Assembly: GCA_047605205.1 (NCBI GenBank)
Contig: JASGGE010000183.1
Location: forward strand, 1 to 6,105
DNA length: 6,105 nucleotides
Direction: 5' to 3'
Source: Siphonobacter sp047605205
Lineage (GTDB): Bacteria > Bacteroidota > Bacteroidia > Cytophagales > Spirosomataceae
The notes under the pieces are model-generated. The model saw only the letters and a list, made by a program, of their open reading frames with translations. It was not told the origin of the DNA and ran no database searches. The position numbers were made by a program, and so were the translations under genes. Each line of letters starts with the position of its first letter. Position 1 is the first letter of the stretch. This document shows positions 1 to 5,713 of the stretch, in pieces.

Positions 1-49
1 CCTGCTGATATTCTTCGAAACTCTGAATTTGAAAAGGAATCGTACTCAT
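1..49 (-). CDS. acs: Acetyl-CoA synthetase, N-terminal fragment (probable)
   Basis: The gene starts at the ATG read from 49 down and leaves the window after 16 codons, MSTIPFQIQSFEEYQQ, with the next codon beginning with G. From memory of the family, Bacteroidota AMP-forming acetyl-CoA synthetases begin with a similar stretch (I-K/Q-S-F-E-E-Y-Q followed by A-Y), so acs is the best match. The enzyme would make acetyl-CoA from acetate, ATP and CoA in the cytoplasm. The neighbourhood fits: a symporter-type sensor kinase and response regulator lie just upstream on the same strand, and CrbS-type sensors of this architecture control acs in Proteobacteria. A hairpin terminator at 251-286 separates it from the regulator gene, so it probably has its own promoter. 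No catalytic motif is visible, so the call rests on a short N-terminus plus context. Confidence 0.55.
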   Translation of the reverse strand, partial: MSTIPFQIQSFEEYQQ

Positions 50-72
50 TGCTCGTGTTATTAGAGGAACTT

Positions 73-105
73 GAAATATACTGATTTGATGCGGCTAAAG
101 TACAA
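73..105 (-). promoter_or_regulatory. Weak candidate promoter for the acs-like gene
   Basis: On the minus strand, TATATTTC (80-73) resembles the Bacteroidota -7 element TAnnTTTG with one mismatch at the last base. A TTG (105-103) lies 22 bases upstream, near the expected place of the -33 TTTG element. Transcription would start about 16-20 bases before the ATG at 49. Both elements are degenerate and common in AT-rich DNA, so this is a candidate only. Confidence 0.25.
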
Positions 106-153
106 GCATTAACCGGAGCCGACACGACATTTATTGTTTTTATTGCTAAGTAA

Positions 154-178
154 GTATACTTGAGTATTGAAACGTATC
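154..178 (-). promoter_or_regulatory. Candidate operator, copy 1 (upstream of acs-like gene)
   Basis: On the plus strand the site reads GTATACT (154-160), AGTATT (163-168) and GTATC (174-178). The same three blocks in the same order, with the same 20-base offset between the outer blocks, occur at 5642-5666 upstream of the MFS gene. Read on the minus strand, the inner blocks form an inverted pair, ATACT-CA-AGTAT. The site begins 105 bases before the acs-like ATG, close to the 110 bases seen for the MFS gene. It could bind a regulator shared by the two genes; the binding protein is unknown. Confidence 0.35.
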
Positions 179-250
179 ATATGGAAAAAATTGTATATAA
201 TCCTCTTAAAATACCATTAAATCTTCTTGAAATGTATTTGTGGAAGCACT

Positions 251-286
251 AAAACAAAACTTCCGGCCCATAAGGCCGGAAGTTTT
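251..286 (-). terminator. Rho-independent terminator after the response regulator
   Basis: A perfect 13-bp stem pairs AAAACTTCCGGCC (256-268) with GGCCGGAAGTTTT (274-286) around the 5-base loop CATAA. Read on the minus strand, the GC-rich part of the stem is followed by TTTTGTTTT (259-251), a good U-tract. It lies 65 bases beyond the response regulator stop, so it should end the transcript of the sensor block and insulate the acs-like gene. The stem has T residues on the other side as well, so it may work in both directions, though the minus-strand U-tract is longer. Confidence 0.85.
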
Positions 287-351
287 GGGCAGTAAATGTT
301 GGGGGACTATAGGCAGAGAATACGTAAGGAAACGGTATCAAGACCTAATCA

Positions 352-723
352 TTATGCGGTTAGTTCCTGCACTTTTGCCATTAGATTGCGAGTAGAGAAA
401 GGCTTGGTTAAGTATAAGTCTGCTCCCAGAGAAAGACCCTTTTCAATGTCTGTATCTTTACTCTTGGCACTTAGAAAAACAACCTTAGTTTTGCGTAGAT
501 CGCTGGATTCTTTTACCTGTCGACATACCTCATAACCGTCCACGCTAGGCATCATAATGTCCAGTAATACCAGATTTGGTTCTTCTTTTCGGATGATCTC
601 CAGGGCTTCGGCTCCGTCACGGGCAATATAGACCTGATAACCCTCTTTCTTCATCAGAAATTCGAGGGACATCACAATGCCTGGTTCATCATCAACAATC
701 AATATTTTCACGGTTGGTTTCAT
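352..723 (-). CDS. Single-domain response regulator (receiver only)
   Basis: This 123-residue protein is one receiver domain and nothing else. Visible landmarks are the acidic pair D11-D12 in ILIVDDEPG, the phospho-acceptor D55 in LVLLDIMMP, the switch serine S85 in VVFLSAKS, and the conserved lysine K107 in LTKPF. The chain ends at the last receiver helix, so there is no DNA-binding, enzyme or other output domain, as in CheY- or Spo0F-like proteins. The start is 4 bases after the stop of the symporter-kinase gene, so the two are surely cotranscribed and very probably a cognate pair. CbrB and CrbR, partners of similar kinases in Proteobacteria, do carry DNA-binding domains, so the output here must differ: protein-protein contact, a further phosphorelay step, or a phosphate sink. 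The receiver call is certain; the partner is inferred from gene order. Confidence 0.95.
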   Translation of the reverse strand: MKPTVKILIVDDEPGIVMSLEFLMKKEGYQVYIARDGAEALEIIRKEEPNLVLLDIMMPSVDGYEVCRQVKESSDLRKTKVVFLSAKSKDTDIEKGLSLGADLYLTKPFSTRNLMAKVQELTA

Positions 724-727
724 GTAT

Positions 728-3466
728 TCAGGAATGAGCGATTTTTTCGGGTAGGGTGCTCACACGCGAAGGTTCCTGAATGGGTAACAAGATAATAAAA
801 GTGGCTCCCTGACCAGGCTGGCTTTCTACCCAAATGGTTCCCTGATGCAATTCTATGATTTTTTTTGTAATCGCTAAACCTAGTCCGCTGCCTTTTGGTT
901 TACGGATGGTCTGGTTTTCGGCCTGATAAAATTTATCAAAAATAAGTTTTTGATAATCCACACCGACACCAGTACCATTATCTGCCACTTTGATTCTGAG
1001 TAACTCATCTTCTACCTGGACTGAAACCTGAATAAGCCCTTTGTCTTTTTCTGTATACTTAATGCCATTGGAGAGTAGATTGATAAATACCTGCATTAGT
1101 TTATCCCGGTCGGCCTGAACAACCGGCAAATGTTCCGGCAGGGTTAAGGTAATGAGTATTCGTTTGTCAAGGGCTAGCTGATGTACCGCCTCGAGGGCTT
1201 CCTGGGTAACCTGATCTATGCGAATATTTTCCCTGGCAAGAGACTGCTTCCCGGATTCGTACTTTTCCAGATCCAATATCTGGTTGATAAGCCTCGTAAG
1301 ACGATCTGATTCGCGGGTAATAGTGCTTAGGAATTGTTCTCGCTGTTCGGTATCCAGATCCGGATTATCGTACAAAATTTCACTAAGAGCTTTGATGGAA
1401 GTAATGGGTGTACGTAATTCGTGAGTAACCGTCCAGAGAAAATCATCTTTCAGCCGGTCATTTCGGAGCATTTGCTCATTTGCCCGCCGGAGCTGTTCAG
1501 TGGCCCGTTCCAGATCGGCCCGCTGCTGGCGGAGTTGTTCGTTAACGGCAATCAGCTGCTGTGATTCTTTTAGTATATCAACAACCTCTTCGACTGAAAT
1601 TTTCTCTTCCTGAGTAACCGAAGCAACCATCAGGCGGGCCGAGGCCGAGCCTACTACGCCAGCCAAAAGGTTTTCGGCATAATTGACCAATTGGGGGGAA
1701 GCTCGTTGCCATTTTATGTCAATTTGATTTTCATCGGCAAAACGCTCAAACAATTGGTTAATGCGTTCTTCGTCAAAAAACTGTTTTAATAAGGTTTGTA
1801 AATCCAGGATATAAGCGGTGCCTCGCCAGATTGTAGAACTTTCAATAACTTCGGAATATTTGAAAATATCTACAAATAAAACAGCCTGATTATGTTCCAT
1901 TGAGGTTTGAGGCAAACGAATGGAGAGCAGCACATAGGAAAGGACGTTCACCAGTAAGCTCCAGAATAAGGCATGTGAAATGCGGTCAAATCCCTGTAAG
2001 CCAAATAAGGAAGAAGGCCGTAGAAGCGATAAGCCCCAGGGGCCTTCAACTTCAATAGAGATAGGGAAGAAGCCTGCTTCTACCAGCATGGGTAATACTA
2101 GTGTATAAAACCACACACCAAACCCACAGATAAGGCCGATGGCAGCTCCGAAACGGTTACCCTGTTTCCAGAAAATGCCTCCCAGCACTGCTGGTGCTAA
2201 CTGGGCAACGGCGGTAAACGAAACCTGCCCAATGGATACCAGCGGATACCGGCCTGCCAGTTTTGAATAATAAAGGTAAGCCGCGACTAATAAGAGTAAG
2301 ATACTAACCCGGCGTGAGCGAGTTAGGAAGTGACCCAGGTTACGCTCAACGCGTTTGCGTAGGGAAGGGCTGGTAAGTACCATCGGCATCAGAACACTAT
2401 TGCTAAGCATGGTGCTTAAGGCAATGGTTTCGACAATTACCATACTTGTTGCGGCTGAAAATCCTCCCAGATAGGTAATCAGAGCCAGCCATTCCTTATC
2501 GAAAAAAAGTGGAATTTCCAGTACAAAATTATCGGCGTTTATGTGCTGGTGCTGAAAAAGAATAGCCCCCCCTAACGTGATAGGTAGTACGAATAGGTTA
2601 ATCACCAGCATATACAGCGGAAACGTCCAGATGGCTTTATTTAAGTGGCGTTCATCCGTATTTTCTACTACTGCTACCTGAAACTGACGTGGTAACAACA
2701 GTATATTAAGCATGGATAACAGCAAATGCCAGAACCAGGTGGCATAGCCCCCATTCGGATCAATTACAAATAATTTGCTTAATTCCGGGCGTTTAGCCGC
2801 TTGAGAAAAAACGTCACCAAAACCATGGAATACTCCAAAGGTTACGTAACCACCAACCAGTAGAAAGGCTAATAACTTAACCAGAGATTCGGCAGCGATG
2901 GCCGTTACCATGCCTTCGTGTTGCTCAGTGGCTTCGATTTTTCGGGTACCAAATAAAATGACGAATAAGCCCAGACCTACGGCCAGGTAGAGTGTCAGGT
3001 TACCCGTGAGGTCTTCCTGCCTGGGAAGTTGAGCTAATACTGCAAAGCTGGTAGAAATGGCTTTGAGCTGAAGGGAGATGTAAGGGACCGTCCCGATGAG
3101 ACAGAAAAGAGCCACCAAAGCCCCCAAACTTGCTGACTTACCGTAACGAGAAGCCACGAAATCGGATAAGGTGGCAATACGCTGTACTTTACAAATACGG
3201 ATGATTTTCCGAAGAATAACCCACCAGAGGGGGGCCGTAATAGTAGGGCCGAGATAGGTAGCCAAAAATTCAATACCGTTGGTAATGGCCCGACCAACGG
3301 AACCATAATAGGCCCAGGCTGTACAGTAAATACCTAGTGATAGGGAATATACCAGCGGATTTGCAACCAGCCGGCGGGCTATCTGGCTTCGTTCGGCCCA
3401 ATAGGCAATGCCAAAGAGCAGACCCAGATAGGCAACGGAAATAATAACTACCCAGCCACTATTCAT
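728..3466 (-). CDS. Sodium:solute symporter-STAC-histidine kinase fusion sensor (CbrA/CrbS-like)
   Basis: Residues 1 to about 516 form a sodium:solute symporter (SSSF) domain with about 13 predicted membrane helices. Typical CbrA-group stretches are LPRQFQVAVVE (258-268) and GGFSAATSMVIVETIALST (334-352). Residues about 545-620 look like a STAC domain, ending in AENLLAGVVGSASARLMVAS. A coiled coil follows (about 636-670), then HisKA with the phospho-acceptor H682 in THELRTP, and HATPase_c with N-box NLLSN (796-800), G1 box DNGTG (829-833), F box IFDKFYQ (842-848) and G2 box GSGLGLAI (859-866). All kinase motifs are intact. Unlike CbrA there is no PAS domain, and no receiver is attached. It probably senses, and perhaps transports, a small metabolite at the inner membrane and phosphorylates the receiver protein encoded 4 bases downstream. 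The start codon lies inside the end of the preceding small gene, suggesting translational coupling. The substrate cannot be read from sequence; acetate is suggested only by the neighbouring acs-like gene. Confidence 0.95.
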   Translation of the reverse strand: MNSGWVVIISVAYLGLLFGIAYWAERSQIARRLVANPLVYSLSLGIYCTAWAYYGSVGRAITNGIEFLATYLGPTITAPLWWVILRKIIRICKVQRIATLSDFVASRYGKSASLGALVALFCLIGTVPYISLQLKAISTSFAVLAQLPRQEDLTGNLTLYLAVGLGLFVILFGTRKIEATEQHEGMVTAIAAESLVKLLAFLLVGGYVTFGVFHGFGDVFSQAAKRPELSKLFVIDPNGGYATWFWHLLLSMLNILLLPRQFQVAVVENTDERHLNKAIWTFPLYMLVINLFVLPITLGGAILFQHQHINADNFVLEIPLFFDKEWLALITYLGGFSAATSMVIVETIALSTMLSNSVLMPMVLTSPSLRKRVERNLGHFLTRSRRVSILLLLVAAYLYYSKLAGRYPLVSIGQVSFTAVAQLAPAVLGGIFWKQGNRFGAAIGLICGFGVWFYTLVLPMLVEAGFFPISIEVEGPWGLSLLRPSSLFGLQGFDRISHALFWSLLVNVLSYVLLSIRLPQTSMEHNQAVLFVDIFKYSEVIESSTIWRGTAYILDLQTLLKQFFDEERINQLFERFADENQIDIKWQRASPQLVNYAENLLAGVVGSASARLMVASVTQEEKISVEEVVDILKESQQLIAVNEQLRQQRADLERATEQLRRANEQMLRNDRLKDDFLWTVTHELRTPITSIKALSEILYDNPDLDTEQREQFLSTITRESDRLTRLINQILDLEKYESGKQSLARENIRIDQVTQEALEAVHQLALDKRILITLTLPEHLPVVQADRDKLMQVFINLLSNGIKYTEKDKGLIQVSVQVEDELLRIKVADNGTGVGVDYQKLIFDKFYQAENQTIRKPKGSGLGLAITKKIIELHQGTIWVESQPGQGATFIILLPIQEPSRVSTLPEKIAHS

Positions 3467-3659
3467 GATTTCGACGAGTCCAATACCAACACATAAGGGC
3501 TACCAATGCTGCCCATACTCCAAATAAATACCAGTATAAAGCCGGGATTCCCAGCCAGAGTACCGGACGATTAAAAAGAGAAATGAGAGGATAATTGAGT
3601 ACCAATGCACAAATGCTACTGATAATCAATAAAGATTGTCCCCGAACTCGTTCATTCAT
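3459..3659 (-). CDS. Small two-helix membrane protein, DUF3311-like
   Basis: The 66-residue product has two hydrophobic helices (about 8-29 and 38-60) and a basic C-terminal tail (TRRNHE). The central pattern P-L-x-x-L-F-N-R, then G-I-P-A-L-Y-W-Y, resembles the DUF3311 family, small proteins often encoded just before sodium:solute symporters. Its TAG stop is embedded in the start of the symporter-kinase gene (shared bases ATGAATAG), an 8-base overlap typical of coupled translation. By analogy with the small CbrX reading frame before cbrA in Pseudomonas, as I recall it, it may set translation of the kinase or help the symporter domain fold or assemble. Those roles are inference. It is a real gene because of its membrane-protein composition, family-like motif and overlap, despite its size. 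Confidence 0.85.
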   Translation of the reverse strand: MNERVRGQSLLIISSICALVLNYPLISLFNRPVLWLGIPALYWYLFGVWAALVALMCWYWTRRNHE

Positions 3660-3664
3660 AGCAA

Positions 3665-3679
3665 TTAACCACTGGTTAA
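3665..3679. promoter_or_regulatory. 15-base palindrome just before the sensor block, possible operator
   Basis: TTAACCA (3665-3671) and TGGTTAA (3673-3679) are perfect 7-base inverted arms around a single C. The palindrome ends 5 bases before the ATG of the DUF3311-like gene, in the 75-base gap that precedes the sensor block. A weak -7-like element, TATCTTCG on the minus strand (3691-3684), sits directly upstream, which would place a transcription start on or next to the palindrome. The compact, odd-centred symmetry suits a dimeric repressor site better than a terminator, since there is no U-tract. No regulator can be named. Confidence 0.4.
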
Positions 3680-3734
3680 GCTACGAAGATACGAGCTATC
3701 AATGGTTGATTGTGCAGTACGTTTGCCCGAAGAA

Positions 3735-3950
3735 CTAGGAGTTATATTCGCCTTTCCAGGAATAATAGCCAAACAGGACTAAGCCACCCACAATTAATGG
3801 GGTAAGAATCAGCAGAACTACCCAGCCATAAATCTGATCATCCAACTGGGGGCTGGCAATTTTGGTGAGGCTATCCAGGAGGCGATCATAACCGATATAG
3901 AGCCCTAACAAAATCCAGACAATCCCTAAGAATTTTTTGAGAGTGTTCAT
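3735..3950 (-). CDS. Small conserved-looking two-helix membrane protein, function unknown
   Basis: The 71-residue product has a first helix at about 6-24 (KFLGIVWILLGLYIGYDRLL region), a short polar loop containing SPQLDDQIYGW, a second helix at about 43-65, and the tail YYSWKGEYNS. I recall similar short proteins next to MFS transporter genes in Bacteroidota, probably the family named DUF6814, but that label is from memory and not certain. The start ATG is preceded by the AT-rich leader ACTTATTTTAA, usual for this phylum. It follows the MFS gene after 91 bases with no terminator seen between, so the two may be cotranscribed. It might be an accessory subunit of the transporter; nothing in the sequence proves this. 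Confidence 0.8.
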   Translation of the reverse strand: MNTLKKFLGIVWILLGLYIGYDRLLDSLTKIASPQLDDQIYGWVVLLILTPLIVGGLVLFGYYSWKGEYNS

Positions 3951-4041
3951 TTAAAATAAGTTTTCATAGTTCTGTTTATGGCTGTTCGCTGGTCTGAACA
4001 CGTTTTGTGCCAAGTCTTTTTAGAAAACAGCAAGAGACAAA

Positions 4042-5532
4042 TTAAACAATGAAAGAGGTGGAGTCGGAAGCCATTTTTCGAACGGGTGATAAATACAAGG
4101 CTCCAATAACAAAACACACACCCGCAACCAGAATAGGGTACCATAAGCCAGCCAGATAAGGTTGGCTGGTACCGGCAAGGCTAGCTTTTTCAACTAATGC
4201 TACTGCCAGAAAAGGCGTAAGGCCTCCAAATACACCATTCCCAATATGATAAGGCAATGACATTGACGTATATCGGATATGGGTAGGGAACAGTTCAACC
4301 AGAAATGCTGCAATTGGGCCGTATACCATGGTCACGTAAATAACCTGAACCAATACCAGCATAACCAGTGTCCAGTAGTCACCTGAGTTGAGTAGGATAG
4401 ACCTTTTTAGTTGAGATCCTTTTTGTATTTCCCGCACTTGTGTTCCATCCGTATAGATTAAATCGTTAGTAGTGATTTTGCTGCTACCTGAGCCATTTTC
4501 GTGTTGTGTTGAGTGATTGATAATCCTCCCTTGTAAACTGGTATGTTCGTATATGGCTTGGTAAATAGGGCGGTAGGTAAATACACCCAGTAACATACCC
4601 GCCAGCATAATGCTCTTCCGGCCAATGCGATCGGATAGCCAGCCAAAAAAGATAAAACCTCCCGTGCCCAAGGCTAAAGCAACCGCTACTAATTCACTGG
4701 ATTGTTCAAAGTCGATATTACAAACTTTTTGAATAAAAGATAAGGCATAAAATTGCCCGGTATACCAGATAACCCCCTGCCCGGCCGTGGCTCCCAATAG
4801 GGCTAATAATACCATTTTCAGGTTTTCTTTTTTTCCGAATGACTCAGCCAGTGGATTCCTGGAAACCTTGCCTTCGGCCTTCAGTTTTGAGAACAGGGGC
4901 GATTCTTCCATTTTTACCCGAATAAAAATAGAAACGCCAACAAGCAGGATGGAAGCCAGGAAGGGTATTCGCCAACCCCATTCTTCAAAAGTTTGTACAC
5001 CAACAAGCTTACGTGTAGCGACAATAACAGCTAAGGATACAAATAAGCCTAAAGTGGCCGTTGTTTGAATCCAACTGGTAAAATAACCCCGGCGGCCTTC
5101 GGGAGCGTATTCGGCTACGTAGGTAGCCGCCCCACCATATTCACCTCCGAGAGCAAGGCCCTGAACAAGTCGAAGGATTAACACTAAAAGAGGAGAAACC
5201 ACCCCCAAACGCTCATAACCAGGTATTAAGCCAATCAGAAACGTTGAGCCACCCATGAGCACCAGCGTAACCATGAAGGTATATTTTCGGCCAACAACAT
5301 CTCCTAATCGTCCGAAAACCAGAGCCCCAAAAGGACGCACAATAAAGCCTGCTGCAAATACCGCCAAGGCAGATAATAATGCTGCGGTGGGGTTATCTTT
5401 CGGGAAAAATTGTGTTGAAATAATGGCCGATAAACTCCCAAAGAGGTAAAAATCATACCATTCAATGAGTGTCCCAACCGACGAGGCGGAGATGACACCG
5501 AAGAGTTTCCGGGTCGTTAGAGGTGACGACAT
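4042..5532 (-). CDS. MFS transporter, metabolite:H+ symporter (MHS) type
   Basis: A 496-residue, 12-helix inner-membrane transporter. MHS-type landmarks (numbering from the chosen start) are GTLIEWYDFYLFGS in helix 1 (20-33), the loop 2-3 motif GRLGDVVGRK (74-83), RLVQGLALGGEYGG in helix 4 (121-134), and the repeat of the loop motif in the second half, GWLSDRIGRK (297-306). The family (ShiA, KgtP, ProP, CitA types) imports carboxylates or osmolytes with protons; the substrate here is unknown. About 60 hydrophilic residues (about 324-383) are inserted between helices 9 and 10, on the periplasmic side, making it longer than KgtP-like members. I chose ATG at 5532 (MSSPLTTRK) because family members have short N-termini; an in-frame GTG at 5583 would add 17 residues. 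A motif shared with the acs-like upstream region lies 110 bases before the chosen start, suggesting co-regulation and possibly carboxylate uptake. Confidence 0.93.
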   Translation of the reverse strand: MSSPLTTRKLFGVISASSVGTLIEWYDFYLFGSLSAIISTQFFPKDNPTAALLSALAVFAAGFIVRPFGALVFGRLGDVVGRKYTFMVTLVLMGGSTFLIGLIPGYERLGVVSPLLVLILRLVQGLALGGEYGGAATYVAEYAPEGRRGYFTSWIQTTATLGLFVSLAVIVATRKLVGVQTFEEWGWRIPFLASILLVGVSIFIRVKMEESPLFSKLKAEGKVSRNPLAESFGKKENLKMVLLALLGATAGQGVIWYTGQFYALSFIQKVCNIDFEQSSELVAVALALGTGGFIFFGWLSDRIGRKSIMLAGMLLGVFTYRPIYQAIYEHTSLQGRIINHSTQHENGSGSSKITTNDLIYTDGTQVREIQKGSQLKRSILLNSGDYWTLVMLVLVQVIYVTMVYGPIAAFLVELFPTHIRYTSMSLPYHIGNGVFGGLTPFLAVALVEKASLAGTSQPYLAGLWYPILVAGVCFVIGALYLSPVRKMASDSTSFIV

Positions 5533-5641
5533 GAATGAAAATAAAATAGGTTTAGAGGAAAGGGATGCGGTTGAGTAAACCACTTAATAGTACTAAAAAC
5601 TGAAATAATAGGACTACTGGCAGCGAAACTGAAGAAAGTAT

Positions 5642-5666
5642 GTATACTGTTCAAGTATTCGGTATC
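5642..5666 (-). promoter_or_regulatory. Candidate operator, copy 2 (upstream of MFS gene)
   Basis: On the plus strand the site has GTATACT (5642-5648), AGTATT (5654-5659) and GTATC (5662-5666). The outer blocks have exactly the spacing of the site at 154-178; the middle block is shifted by 3 bases. It lies in the 130-base gap between the InsA-like gene and the MFS gene, 110 bases before the MFS ATG at 5532. The similar distance and orientation relative to both genes favour a regulatory role over chance, but two sites found by eye are thin evidence. Confidence 0.35.
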
Positions 5667-5713
5667 GTTTTGCTAAGAAAAGATAGCCCAGCGGCGGAAA
5701 TGTAATGAGGGAA

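Larger units (their letters stand above)
50..351. other. Intergenic region between response regulator and acs-like gene
   Basis: This 302-base stretch has no convincing gene. It holds, from right to left on the minus strand, a 65-base spacer after the response regulator stop, the hairpin terminator at 251-286, an AT-rich stretch at about 180-250, the GTATACT/GTATC motif at 154-178 containing the 10-base palindrome AAGTATACTT at 152-161, and a weak promoter candidate at 73-105. The plus frame open from 1 to 84 and a 23-codon minus frame beginning near 180 have no supporting features. Confidence 0.7.

Noticed and set aside
1..84. Plus-strand open frame from the window edge to a TGA at 82-84
   Set aside because: It is antisense to the acs-like start, has no recognisable features, and all other genes are on the minus strand.
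334..339. GGTATC near the response regulator stop as a third operator copy
   Set aside because: There is no GTATACT block at the required offset, so it does not fit the shared pattern.
296..535. Plus-strand 79-codon frame overlapping the response regulator
   Set aside because: It is antisense to an unmistakable receiver domain and its product has no family features.
1218..1424. Plus-strand frame inside the kinase region
   Set aside because: Shadow of the HisKA coding region on the other strand.
3034..3306. Minus-strand 90-codon frame inside the symporter domain
   Set aside because: Out-of-frame shadow of the symporter coding sequence, which carries the conserved motifs.
3970..4041. Small inverted repeat GTTC...GAAC in the gap after the MFS gene as a terminator
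   Set aside because: Only 4 base pairs with an 8-base loop and no following T-run; not a credible terminator.
3947..4144. Minus-strand 65-codon frame over the MFS 3' end and the following gap
   Set aside because: Half of it is an out-of-frame reading of the MFS C-terminus; the rest lacks a domain or hydrophobic pattern of its own.
4787..5068. Plus-strand 93-codon frame antisense to the MFS gene, with a similar one at 5255-5449
   Set aside because: Their products are low-complexity reverse readings of membrane helices, with no family resemblance.
5533..5583. 17-codon N-terminal extension of the MFS protein from a GTG at 5583
   Set aside because: The extra residues do not look like MHS N-termini, and the ATG at 5532 gives the usual short lead into helix 1. 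It is not excluded.
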